A program made the translations under genes and the position numbers. A model generated the notes under the pieces. That model made no database searches. It was not told where the DNA came from and was given only the letters and a program-made list of their open reading frames with translations. Shown here piece by piece: positions 1-7,593 of a DNA stretch of 64,000 nt; the stretch's first letter is position 1, and every line of letters starts with the position of its first letter. Origin of the DNA: Ruminococcus flavefaciens FD-1 (lineage in GTDB: Bacteria > Bacillota > Clostridia > Oscillospirales > Ruminococcaceae); NCBI GenBank assembly GCA_000174895.1, contig ACOK01000116.1, positions 107,475 through 171,474 of the forward strand. The letters are read 5' to 3'.

Positions 1-131
1 TTGAGTCCGCTGCTCACGGAGAAGTAATTCTTTTCAAAGAGCTTCTTGCAGACGATAATGGTTGCTGCTGATATACCTACGGCACAGAGTGTGGCTGCGG
101 TTGCTGCTATAACGATTTTTCCCTTACTCAT
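1..131 (-). CDS. Small membrane protein, N-terminal part only
   Basis: The first 43 codons of a gene that runs off the left edge of the window. The start ATG (complement of 129-131) follows a good GAGGAG ribosome binding site. The visible protein starts MSKGKIVIAATAATLC and holds one hydrophobic Ala/Ile/Val-rich segment (about residues 5-27), then a Lys-rich stretch, as in a short single-pass membrane protein. The family cannot be named from so little sequence. Confidence 0.55.
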   Translation of the reverse strand, partial: MSKGKIVIAATAATLCAVGISAATIIVCKKLFEKNYFSVSSGL

Positions 132-281
132 AGATATTCTCCTCTTCAAAAGTAGATTTTACCACGTTACATTAGTAACGTATACAATAATTATATCATA
201 TCCCTGTAAAAATTTCCATAGGGGACAGATAAAACATCTCACAAATATAACAGTGCTTTTTTGTGCAAAGTTGACATTTTA

Positions 282-893
282 TCAGTCGTCAAAGGTGCGG
301 ACACGGAGTACAGCGCCTAATTCCTCGGCAACCTTGCGTGAAGCTTCTATCTGCTCCTGCGGGATAACGTCAACAACTGACATGATTATCTCAGCCTTGC
401 CTGTCTTCACGCAGTCTCTTGTGAAGTTGCGGAGAGCGCTGAAAGCATCGGGGAAGCGTGGGCGAGTTACGTCCATGTAGTCCTTTTCTGTGGGAGCGTT
501 AAGGCTGATGGATACAACGTCCATAGCTGTGCAGAGTTCGTCAGCGATGCTTCTGCCGTGGATGAGGTCGCCGAGACCGTTTGTGTTGATGCGAAGCTTC
601 TTGCAGCCCTTTTCACGAAGGAAAGCGGCGGCTTCGATAACAGCATCAAGGCGCTCTGTAGGCTCACCGTAGCCGCAGAAAACTATCTCGTCATATTTTG
701 TAAGATCACGCTTGTCGAGGTCTGCCTTTATCTCGTCCATTGTCGGCTCATGCTCCAGCCAGAGCGGATCTGAGCCGTAAGCGCCGTCTGCGTGATTCCT
801 TATGCAGAATGTACAGGCGCATGGACATTTATTTGTGAAATTGAGATAGAGATTGTTTCCTACCTCATAGGATATTGTCATTGCTTTTGCCAT
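282..893 (-). CDS. TatD family-associated radical SAM protein
   Basis: A compact radical SAM enzyme of 203 aa. The CX3CX2C cluster motif is at residues 23-30 (CPCACTFC), followed by the glycine-rich SAM-binding stretch FCGYGEPTERLD and the INTNG strand motif. Length and sequence match the small family usually annotated as 'TatD family-associated radical SAM protein', whose substrate is unknown. I chose the ATG at 893 because an AGGAGG site lies just upstream; the reading frame extends 15 codons further without such a site. The associated tatD is here 3.5 kb away on the other strand, not adjacent. A redox or modification role next to TatD is inference from the family name only. Confidence 0.8.
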   Translation of the reverse strand: MAKAMTISYEVGNNLYLNFTNKCPCACTFCIRNHADGAYGSDPLWLEHEPTMDEIKADLDKRDLTKYDEIVFCGYGEPTERLDAVIEAAAFLREKGCKKLRINTNGLGDLIHGRSIADELCTAMDVVSISLNAPTEKDYMDVTRPRFPDAFSALRNFTRDCVKTGKAEIIMSVVDVIPQEQIEASRKVAEELGAVLRVRTFDD

Positions 894-946
894 AGGTTTA
901 TCCTCCTTTTTATGGACGGATGAGATCCGCCGCAGCAATTGTTTCT

Positions 947-974
947 GTGGAACGCCGAGGGCGGCGTTCCCTAC
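947..974. repeat. GTAGGG-type palindrome (copy between radical SAM gene and alr)
   Basis: GGAACGCC-GAG-GGCGGCGTTCC palindrome followed by CTAC. The same motif recurs at 6181, 6321 and in the 24.6-25.3 kb array. A related 'gggacattgaggacgccgccctc' relic follows at about 987. Confidence 0.7.
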
Positions 975-1019
975 GGTTGTTATTTCGGGACATTGAGGAC
1001 GCCGCCCTCTGCAAATTGT

Positions 1020-2156
1020 TTATTCAATATAAATACGTGGTACACGCTTGGATATGCCGCATACTACTTCGTAGCCGATAGTTCCGTATATCTGAGCAAG
1101 GTCATCGGCGGTAATGCGGTCATCGCCCTCCTTGCCGATAAGAGTGACGATATCGCCTGCCTTAGCCTCGGGAACGTCGGAAACGTCTATCATCAGCTGG
1201 TCCATGCAGACACGGCCTGTTATCTTGCAGCGCTTGCCGTGAACGAGTATCTCTCCCTTTGAACTGAGAAGGCGTGAATAGCCGTCAGCGTAGCCGATAG
1301 TTACGGTAGCTATACGCATTTCACGGTCAGCTCTGAATGTTCTGCCATAGCTTATGCAGTCGCCCTTGTTCACGGTCTTGACGTGGGAGATGACAGCTTT
1401 CAGCTCCATGAGAGGCTCAAGTCCCTCCGGGATATCAAGGCTTACATCAGGGTGCAGACCGTAGAGGATGATACCTGCACGGGAAAGAGTGCTTCTTTCG
1501 CTGTTTCTGTAGCAGGTAGCGGCACTGTTCATGAAATGGAGATGGGGCAGCTTTATGCCCTGTGCAGCCAGAACATCGTATGTATCTGTGATGAATTTCT
1601 CCTGCTTGTCGGTGTATGCTACGTTGTCGGGATCATCACTGTCTGCAACGGCGAAATGAGTGTAAATGCCCTCGACGGACAACTTGTCTATCTTCATCAT
1701 CTCGGCTATCTCTGCGGCGCACTGCTGGGGAGTATCATGCTTCAGACCGATACGACCCATGCCTGTGTCTATTTTTATGTGGCAGCGGATAGGCTGAGGA
1801 GTGTTCTGAACGAGTGCTTCTGCGTATTCTGTGGAAACTACGCCCTGTATGATGTTGTACATCGATATTTCATGTGCGTACTCGGGGGGAGTGTAGCCGA
1901 GAATGAGTATCTCTCCCTGGGGAGCAAATTTCCTTACGGCAATTGCTTCGTCAAGGTTTGAAACCGCAAAATATCTTATACCGCAGTCATTAGCGAGACA
2001 GCGGACGATATGCTCGTCACCGTGACCGTAAGCATCGGCTTTTACAACTGCCATTATCTCGGTGCTTCCGGAATTGAGACTGCGGATTATCTCAACATTT
2101 TTTCTCAGCTGAGGCAGCGAAACTTCTGCCCATGCTCTTTTAAGGTAAGGCTTCAT
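1020..2156 (-). CDS. alr: Alanine racemase
   Basis: PLP-dependent interconversion of L- and D-alanine in the cytoplasm, giving D-Ala for peptidoglycan. The protein is 378 aa, normal for the family. The N-terminal barrel carries the PLP lysine in AVVKADAYGHG. The C-terminal domain has TIGYADGYSR, with the second catalytic tyrosine, and the CMDQLMIDV strand typical of Alr. The start at 2156 follows AAAGGAAG; the open frame runs nine codons further upstream without a better site. It is a single-gene unit on the minus strand, divergent from the SLOG gene at 2317. Nothing in the sequence is odd. Confidence 0.96.
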   Translation of the reverse strand: MKPYLKRAWAEVSLPQLRKNVEIIRSLNSGSTEIMAVVKADAYGHGDEHIVRCLANDCGIRYFAVSNLDEAIAVRKFAPQGEILILGYTPPEYAHEISMYNIIQGVVSTEYAEALVQNTPQPIRCHIKIDTGMGRIGLKHDTPQQCAAEIAEMMKIDKLSVEGIYTHFAVADSDDPDNVAYTDKQEKFITDTYDVLAAQGIKLPHLHFMNSAATCYRNSERSTLSRAGIILYGLHPDVSLDIPEGLEPLMELKAVISHVKTVNKGDCISYGRTFRADREMRIATVTIGYADGYSRLLSSKGEILVHGKRCKITGRVCMDQLMIDVSDVPEAKAGDIVTLIGKEGDDRITADDLAQIYGTIGYEVVCGISKRVPRIYIE

Positions 2157-2242
2157 ACTTATCTTCCTTTCATTTGTTCTCATTATTTTTTCAGCTGTTA
2201 TCTCAACAGCGCAACTATTGAATAGATAATTTTAAAAATTAC

Positions 2243-2271
2243 TTGAAATGTATAATAAAATATGGTATAAT
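2243..2271 (+). promoter_or_regulatory. Sigma-A promoter for the SLOG gene
   Basis: TTGAAA at 2243-2248 and TATAAT at 2266-2271, spaced 17 bp; 45 bp later comes the ATG at 2317 with a GGAGG site. Confidence 0.7.
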
Positions 2272-2316
2272 CGGTAATGATATTTCCGATATTATTATTT
2301 ATAGTGGAGGTGTTCC

Positions 2317-3003
2317 ATGCTTACATCCCTTGATTCGGGGGCTGTGCTTATCAGTCCTGAGAATGCGGAGCTTCGTCCGCAGCGGACGATCTGTATTACG
2401 GGACACCGTGAAAAGGCTATACTTCCTTATAAAGACGATCCTGAGAATATCCATATGACCCGTGCTGCGGTAAGGCTCATGCTTTACCGTTATATCGATA
2501 TGGCCATAGAGAAAGGCTATACCGATTTTTTCAGCGGTCTTGCCGACGGCACAGACTTATGGGCTGCGGAGTATGTTCTTCTGAAAAAGCAGAACAACAA
2601 GGATATCAGGCTCATCGGAGCGATGCCGTTCCTGAAACATTCACGTTTTTTCCACAAGGATGTGCGGAGTCTGCTGTGCGATGTTGAAAAGAATGCCGAC
2701 TGCCTTATACTTCTCAACAGTGACCCTTCGGTGGTCTACGGCAAAAACGGCAGACAGGGAACGGATGCCGATCTCTATAAGGTGCGGAATTATTACATGG
2801 CTGACAACTCTGCCGCTGTGCTTGCTTTTTTCGATGAGCGCAATCCACGCTCGGGCACTGCACAGACAGTCAACTACGCCCTGAGACAAGGCAAAAAAGT
2901 GCGAAGTTTCGGGCTTTCCGACGTTTATCATCTCATGGATGAGGCAGGCGCCAGCTTCAGGAATATCGGACGTATTGTCAAGGAGCTTGACAATATTTTC
3001 TGA
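2317..3003 (+). CDS. SLOG-family protein (DUF1273/YpsA-like)
   Basis: A 228-aa protein with the SLOG Rossmann-like signature. ICITGHREK near residue 28 is the nucleotide-binding loop, and FSGLADGTDLWAAE is the second conserved loop of the YpsA/YoqJ group (DUF1273). Family members bind nucleotides or nucleotide-derived ligands and their cellular roles are mostly unproven, so no reaction is claimed. The start is fixed by GTGGAGG seven bases upstream. It is transcribed alone from a strong promoter at 2243-2271. The first 20 residues lack an obvious motif and could be a short extension. Confidence 0.8.
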   Translation: MLTSLDSGAVLISPENAELRPQRTICITGHREKAILPYKDDPENIHMTRAAVRLMLYRYIDMAIEKGYTDFFSGLADGTDLWAAEYVLLKKQNNKDIRLIGAMPFLKHSRFFHKDVRSLLCDVEKNADCLILLNSDPSVVYGKNGRQGTDADLYKVRNYYMADNSAAVLAFFDERNPRSGTAQTVNYALRQGKKVRSFGLSDVYHLMDEAGASFRNIGRIVKELDNIF

Positions 3004-3092
3004 AATGTCCTCTTTATATTATATCACAAACCTGTGAATTTGCAATATCATATTTCAACATTTTTCATCTTCTTCGGGAATGTCTGTTCGTT

Positions 3093-3109
3093 TTCAACAG
3101 ACTGTTGAA
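3093..3109. promoter_or_regulatory. Perfect palindrome, possible operator
   Basis: TTCAACAG-A-CTGTTGAA: 8-bp arms with a 1-bp centre, far too tight for an RNA hairpin loop but right for a dimeric DNA-binding protein. It lies about 220 bp upstream of the LCP-like gene and 90 bp after the SLOG gene. Confidence 0.45.
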
Positions 3110-3273
3110 TCCTGTGTTTAAACATCATCGGGGAAAACACAATGTTGAAAATGTGGAAAACTATGTTGATAAACGCATTTACGCAGATAAGTTTTTAACG
3201 TCCCGTTTGGGAAAACTTTTTTATTCATTTTCCGACGAATATTTTTTTCTTTCGTCTTTATACACATAGTTGA

Positions 3274-3295
3274 GATACCGCAAGAATTTGGTATC
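3274..3295. promoter_or_regulatory. Inverted repeat GATACC-N10-GGTATC near the LCP-like gene start
   Basis: Six-bp arms separated by ten bases, ending 32 bp before the ATG at 3328. It could be an operator or a weak leader hairpin. No T-run follows, so it is not a terminator. Confidence 0.35.
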
Positions 3296-3327
3296 CGTAA
3301 AAAAATTACAGAAAGGAGCCATACATC

Positions 3328-4425
3328 ATGGCAAAAAGAAAATCGGGCTCAATTGCAGTACCGTTTCTCGTTACGATCTTTATCGGTCTTATCTTAGTGG
3401 GAGGTGCTGCATACGGAATTTACCGATATTTCGGCTTCGGACAGACTGACGTTCCGCCTGAGCCGACTCCCAGAACAAGTCAGACTATCACCTACGCTGA
3501 TAACCATACCGTTCTTCTCATACTCGATGAACCCGAGCAGAGATGCTCATCCACATTCGTTCTTATGCGTTCACTTCCTATTAAAAAGGAGATCGTCTTC
3601 ATCGGACTTCCTACAAATACCATCTCTCTCATCGACGGCACACAGCAGGGTCTGAAGGAGAATTACGACAGAGGCGGCGCTAATGCAGCTGTTGACTTTG
3701 TACAGAAGGCATTCGGCATCACCATCGACAGATACATGAAGTTCGATTCCACATCGTTCAAGAAGGTATGTGACATCTTCGGCGGCGTAAGCTACGAAGT
3801 AAACGTTGATATCGCAGGCTTCAAGGGCGATGGCAGCAGCGAATACATGAACGCTTCACAGATCGAGACATTCGTTACTTACTCAATGTTCAAGGGCGGA
3901 GAGAGAGAACGTGCGCTCCAGAGTGCTGCGCTCCTTGCTGCTATGGTGAATCAGGCTGACGGCAAGCGTATCGCTGACGGTTTCGACGGAAGCTTCAACT
4001 CCATCATCAACCTTATCTCGGATACAACTGTTACCAGCGTTGACTACAAGAACCACAAGACAGCTATCAAGAATATGTTCGAGAACGGTACCTCCATCGC
4101 TCTGTCCATCACTATCGACGGTACAGACGCAGACAAGGACTTCCTCCCCAGCGATAACTTCATCAAGAGCATCGTTGAGAATTACTTCACTGACGAAAAT
4201 CTCAACTCGGATGTTCCTCCTGTAGCTGCTGACAACGGCGGCAGTGAGCAGGCTGCTGAACCTGTAACAGAGGAAAGAGCTACTATCAACGCTCCCCTTG
4301 AGACAGGCGAGGCTATCGGCGAAGACGAGATCGTTACTGTTCCCGAGGAGACACAGCCTGCTGAAACCCAGCCGGAAGAAACTCCTGCTGAGGAGGCTCC
4401 CGCAGAGGAAGCAGCTGCTGAATAA
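3328..4425 (+). CDS. LytR-CpsA-Psr (LCP)-like membrane protein
   Basis: A 365-aa protein with a short basic N-terminus, one membrane segment (residues 10-32) and an extracellular domain. LCP features are visible: LPTNT, the LKENYDRGGANAAVDF stretch and the following FGITIDRYMKFD and FKKVCDIFGGV. In classical LCP enzymes these surround the polyprenyl-phosphate site used to attach wall polymers to peptidoglycan. The match is divergent: the usual Asp/Arg-rich phosphate-binding motifs are not all evident, so catalytic activity is uncertain. The last 60 residues are an acidic Pro/Ala/Glu-rich tail. RBS AAAGGAG precedes the ATG. tatD begins 5 bp after the stop, so the two are probably one operon with the PP2C gene. 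Confidence 0.72.
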   Translation: MAKRKSGSIAVPFLVTIFIGLILVGGAAYGIYRYFGFGQTDVPPEPTPRTSQTITYADNHTVLLILDEPEQRCSSTFVLMRSLPIKKEIVFIGLPTNTISLIDGTQQGLKENYDRGGANAAVDFVQKAFGITIDRYMKFDSTSFKKVCDIFGGVSYEVNVDIAGFKGDGSSEYMNASQIETFVTYSMFKGGERERALQSAALLAAMVNQADGKRIADGFDGSFNSIINLISDTTVTSVDYKNHKTAIKNMFENGTSIALSITIDGTDADKDFLPSDNFIKSIVENYFTDENLNSDVPPVAADNGGSEQAAEPVTEERATINAPLETGEAIGEDEIVTVPEETQPAETQPEETPAEEAPAEEAAAE

Positions 4426-4430
4426 GGATC

Positions 4431-5204
4431 ATGTACAATAATATATTTGATACACACGGCCACTATGCCGATCACGCTTTCGATGAGGACAGGGACGAGT
4501 TACTGAGTAATCTTCCCGGAAAAGGCGTGAGATTTGTCACTCTCCCGGGTTCGGATGATGAGGATTCCGCCATGAATGCGGAACTTTCGCAGAAATATGA
4601 CTACATCTATGCAGCAGCAGGATTTCATCCCGAATATGCTGACAGATGCCCTGCGGATCATATCGACATAACGAGAGCGATAATCAGGAATAATCCCAAA
4701 GCTGTTGCAGTCGGAGAGATCGGTCTTGACTACCACTACGAAGGCTTCAGCAGAGACAGACAGATACAGATCTTCGAGGAACAGATGGCACTTGCAAAAG
4801 AGCTTGACCTTCCTGTTATCATCCATAGCCGTGACGCTGTTGAGGATACTCTCATGCTGCTGAAAAAGCACCGCCCGAGAGGTGTCGTCCACTGCTTCAG
4901 CGGTTCGGCTGAGGTGGCAAAAGAGATAATAAAGCTGGATATGTACATCGGCTTCACAGGCGTTCTCACCTTCAAGAATGCAAAGAAAGCACTGAAAGCG
5001 CTTGCGGAAGTGCCGATGGACAGGCTTCTTCTTGAAACCGACTGCCCCTACATGGCACCTGTGCCTTTCAGAGGAAAGCGCTGCGACAGCTCGATGATAG
5101 CCTATACTGCCGAAAAAGCCGCTGAGATAAAGGAAATGGACGTTCAGGAGCTTCTGGACATCACCTGCCGCAACGGCATGACTTTCTACGGGATCAATGA
5201 ATAA
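4431..5204 (+). CDS. tatD: TatD family metal-dependent deoxyribonuclease
   Basis: Cytoplasmic TIM-barrel hydrolase of 257 aa, the standard TatD length. Metal ligands are visible in order: FDTHGHYAD at the N-terminus, VGEIGLDYHY, PVIIHSRDA, VVHCFSG and LLLETDCPYMAP. Family members act as 3'-5' exonucleases on DNA, although the exact substrate of this copy cannot be told. It starts 5 bp after the LCP-like gene and is followed 18 bp later by the PP2C gene, all on the plus strand. A TatD-associated radical SAM gene is in the same neighbourhood (282-893) but on the other strand. Confidence 0.92.
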   Translation: MYNNIFDTHGHYADHAFDEDRDELLSNLPGKGVRFVTLPGSDDEDSAMNAELSQKYDYIYAAAGFHPEYADRCPADHIDITRAIIRNNPKAVAVGEIGLDYHYEGFSRDRQIQIFEEQMALAKELDLPVIIHSRDAVEDTLMLLKKHRPRGVVHCFSGSAEVAKEIIKLDMYIGFTGVLTFKNAKKALKALAEVPMDRLLLETDCPYMAPVPFRGKRCDSSMIAYTAEKAAEIKEMDVQELLDITCRNGMTFYGINE

Positions 5205-5222
5205 CATCAAAGGAGGTGTGGT

Positions 5223-5978
5223 ATGTTTTACTGCTGCGGTATCACCGAAAAAGGCGTTATGCCTCATAATGAAGATGCTCTTCTCATAAACAGGGACGTT
5301 ATCGACTCGGGAATGTCCGAGCAGACCATCCACGCTCCGTTTATTGCAGCCGTTTCCGACGGTGTATCGGGAGAGCGTTCGGGTGAACTGGCATCGGCTA
5401 TGTGCCTTGAGATGGTGCGTGACCTGAGATACGACAGCACTGTTGACCTTAAAAGCGGACTTCTTGATATACATCACAAGCTTGCGGATTACAGCCGCTC
5501 CGATCCGGAGACCCATAATATGCAGGCTACACTCTGCGGTATCGCAGTTGACGAGGAACAGAACATCATGACCTTCAACGTGGGGGATTCGAGACTTTAC
5601 CGCTTCCGTCAGGGAAAGCTGAAGCAGATATCCCGTGACCAGTCACTGGTGCAGCTGCTTTATGAGGAAGGCTCCATCACTATGGAGGAGCGCAAGACTC
5701 ATGTCCACCGCAATATTATTTTCCCTGTTTTCGGCAACCTGAAATCCGATCCGCAGATAGACTTCATGCCGCTGGACGGTATGGAGTACGGCGATGTGCT
5801 TCTGCTTTGTACCGACGGACTTTCCGACTGCGTTTCGCCTCTGGATATCGAGGAGATACTGGAATATCCCGAACCGCTGAAGAACCGCATTAACCGTCTG
5901 GTGAAGAAATCACTGGAAAAAGGCTGCAAGGACAATATAACCGTTATCGCTATGGTCTATTACGAGGACGAAGAATAA
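5223..5978 (+). CDS. PP2C-family serine/threonine phosphatase
   Basis: Mn/Mg-dependent protein phosphatase of 251 aa with all PP2C motifs in order: NEDALL near residue 17, AVSDGVSGERSGE, MTFNVGDSRLYRF, ISRDQSLVQ, LLCTDGLSDC and the final CKDNITVI. In Firmicutes this class (Stp/PrpC) reverses PASTA-kinase phosphorylation. No kinase gene is adjacent here; the partner would be elsewhere. The start follows AAAGGAGGTG, 18 bp after tatD, and the gene ends the operon at a strong terminator (5986-6010). Confidence 0.9.
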   Translation: MFYCCGITEKGVMPHNEDALLINRDVIDSGMSEQTIHAPFIAAVSDGVSGERSGELASAMCLEMVRDLRYDSTVDLKSGLLDIHHKLADYSRSDPETHNMQATLCGIAVDEEQNIMTFNVGDSRLYRFRQGKLKQISRDQSLVQLLYEEGSITMEERKTHVHRNIIFPVFGNLKSDPQIDFMPLDGMEYGDVLLLCTDGLSDCVSPLDIEEILEYPEPLKNRINRLVKKSLEKGCKDNITVIAMVYYEDEE

Positions 5979-5985
5979 ACGATAT

Positions 5986-6012
5986 GCCCGTTCAGAAGAA
6001 CGGGCTTTATTA
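5986..6012 (+). terminator. Rho-independent terminator after the PP2C gene
   Basis: GCCCGTTC-AGAA-GAACGGGC stem-loop followed by TTTATTATT. A variant of the same stem is repeated in the 140-bp tandem units downstream. Confidence 0.85.
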
Positions 6013-6028
6013 TTTAGACTATTATCAC

Positions 6029-6102
6029 GGGCGCTCGGAAAGCGCCCCTACAGATCAGTTTATATTCGCTTGGTTATGTAGGGGCGAGTTCCGCTCGCCC
6101 GC
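6029..6102. repeat. Two GTAGGG-type palindromes
   Basis: GGGCGCTCGGAAAGCGCCCCTAC (6029-6051) in one orientation and GTAGGGGCGAG-TTCCG-CTCGCCCGC (6078-6102) in the other. The stems differ in sequence but keep the GTAGGG/CTAC edge. Confidence 0.75.
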
Positions 6103-6120
6103 TTGTTTTTATAAAATATC

Positions 6121-6448
6121 CGCTTTTTTGACAATCCGATGCCTGTTCAACTGAACGGGCTCAGTCTGTCGAAAAATATTGTGGAACGCCTAGGGCGGCG
6201 TTCCCTACAAAAACATTCATGCAGAATATTCCGACAGCCTAAGGCTTTACAATTAAATGTGACTTTTTTGACACTCCGATGCCCGTTCAACTGAACGGGC
6301 TCAGTCTGTCGAAAAATATTGTGGAACGCCGAGGGCGGCGTTCCCTACAAAAGCATTCATGCAGAATCCCCAGACAGCCTATGGCTTTACAATTAAATGT
6401 GACTTTTTTGACACTCCGATGCCCGTTCAACTGAACGGGTTTTTTCTT
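6121..6448. repeat. 140-bp tandem repeat, about 2.3 copies, ending in a terminator
   Basis: The units start at 6121, 6261 and 6401 with a period of exactly 140 bp. Each unit carries TTTTTTGAC, a (G)CCCGTTCAACTGAACGGG stem, the TCAGTCTGTCGAAAAATATT stretch and a GTGGAACGCC palindrome. The third, partial copy breaks off after its stem and is followed by TTTTTTCTTT, making a working-looking terminator (6421-6448). The array fills the space between the PP2C and HAD genes. No ORF is supported here. Confidence 0.85.
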
Positions 6449-6521
6449 TGACAACTTGACTATGTTTAGGGTGATAAATTCGTGAAAACTTACAAATATA
6501 CCTTTGTTAACAAAATACATC

Positions 6522-6550
6522 TTCACTTTTAATATAAAATATGTTATAAT
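6522..6550 (+). promoter_or_regulatory. Sigma-A promoter for the HAD hydrolase gene
   Basis: TTCACT at 6522-6527, a 17-bp spacer and TATAAT at 6545-6550, about 40 bp before the TTG start. Confidence 0.6.
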
Positions 6551-6590
6551 GTATTTTGTATTCCTATACCCCTCGGAGGTGTATTCTTTA

Positions 6591-7448
6591 TTGAAAATTC
6601 TTTATGTATCCGATCTTGACGGAACGCTTCTCGATCCGTCACCGAAGATCACTACACGCACGGCTGAAACTCTCAATTCCCTCATAGCAAAAGGGATGGA
6701 GTTCACATTTGCTACGGCAAGGTCGATATATTCGGCTGTCCCCATAACGTCAGCTTTGGATATAAACGTGCCCTGCATACTCATGAACGGTGTCAGCATT
6801 TACGATATCAGAAACGAACGATACATAAAGAACGAGTTCATCGCTCCCGAAGATTCTGCGGAGATACTGCGGATATTCAGGAAACACGGCATACACTGCT
6901 TCATGTACAGGATTGAAAAAGAGTGCCTGATAAGCTATTATTCCGAGCTGGCCACAAAGAAAATGCAGAGTTTTGCCGAGGTCAGGAAGCACGAATACAA
7001 AAAGCCATTCGTACAGTGCAGACTTGAAGATCATGCAGATGAAAATACTGTATACATCACAACCATGGGCAAATATGACGATCTGCTCCCCGTGAAGCTG
7101 GAAGCGGAAAAACTGCCGGGAGTGGATATTGCATTTTACCTTGATGTATATGATGATTCGTGGTATCTGGAAATATTCTCCCACAAGGCATCAAAAGCCA
7201 ATGCCCTGCGGTTTCTGCGTGAGAATTACGGTTTTGACAAAGTTGTGGCATTCGGGGATAACCTCAATGACCTGCCCATGTTTGAACAGGCTGACACAAA
7301 GATCGCTGTGGGCAACGCAAGGGATGAGGTCAAAGCCGCCGCTGATATAGTTATCGGCACTAACGATAATGACGGTGTGGCGGAGTATCTGGCAAAGATC
7401 ATCAGTTTATCTTATGAATATACTGAAGCGGATGATTTAAACGCATAG
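6591..7448 (+). CDS. Cof-type HAD-IIB family hydrolase
   Basis: A 285-aa haloacid dehalogenase-superfamily phosphatase. Motif I is YVSDLDGTLLD at the very N-terminus, motif II/III is in the C-terminal third, and motif IV is VAFGDNLNDLPMF with the following VGNARDEVKAAA, typical of Cof/YwpJ sugar-phosphate phosphatases. The substrate is unknown. I place the start at a TTG (6591), nine bases after CGGAGGTG. The longer ATG frame at 6504 would begin upstream of the promoter -10 box and adds 29 residues not seen in the family. It is a single-gene unit. Confidence 0.87.
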   Translation: MKILYVSDLDGTLLDPSPKITTRTAETLNSLIAKGMEFTFATARSIYSAVPITSALDINVPCILMNGVSIYDIRNERYIKNEFIAPEDSAEILRIFRKHGIHCFMYRIEKECLISYYSELATKKMQSFAEVRKHEYKKPFVQCRLEDHADENTVYITTMGKYDDLLPVKLEAEKLPGVDIAFYLDVYDDSWYLEIFSHKASKANALRFLRENYGFDKVVAFGDNLNDLPMFEQADTKIAVGNARDEVKAAADIVIGTNDNDGVAEYLAKIISLSYEYTEADDLNA

Positions 7449-7472
7449 ATTTTTATATACAAATAGTGCCAA

Positions 7473-7556
7473 CGAGCGAAAGCAGACTATGCTTGACGTA
7501 CAGAGTAAGGCGCTTGCGCCGGATCGTGACTGCGCCGCCGCTCGCTCAGCGGCTTA
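7473..7556. repeat. GAGCGA/TCGCTC-ended hairpin element before iorA
   Basis: Same element type as the three copies at 18118-18433: GAGCGAAAGCAGAC at one end, GCGCCGCCGCTCGCTCAGCGGC at the other. The internal stem here is AAGGCGC/GCGCCGG rather than GTAA/TTAC. It lies in the leader of iorA, about 40 bp before its start. Confidence 0.7.
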
Positions 7557-7593
7557 AATCAGATAAATTTATCCAAGAAAGGACATAAAAATA

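Larger units (their letters stand above)
3004..3327. other. Gene-free AT-rich leader before the LCP-like gene
   Basis: 324 bp without a supported ORF. It contains a perfect 17-bp palindrome (3093-3109) and an inverted GATACC/GGTATC pair (3274-3295) close to the next start, described separately. No clear -35/-10 pair was found. Confidence 0.6.

Noticed and set aside
46..480. Plus-strand open frame overlapping the left-edge gene and the radical SAM gene
   Set aside because: It crosses two supported minus-strand genes and has no ribosome site or domain.
3130..3190. Cluster of DnaA-box-like 9-mers (TGTTGAAAA, TGTGGAAAA, TGTTGATAA)
   Set aside because: Each differs from TGTGGATAA by at least one base, no AT-rich unwinding element or dnaA/dnaN gene is adjacent, and the leader is AT-rich, so chance is sufficient.
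4500..5516. 338-residue minus-strand open frame opposite tatD and the PP2C gene
   Set aside because: Antisense to two well-supported genes, with no ribosome site and no recognisable domain.
6504..6590. Upstream ATG extension of the HAD hydrolase
   Set aside because: It lies upstream of the -10 box and lacks a ribosome site; the TTG start at 6591 has GGAGGTG at a good distance.
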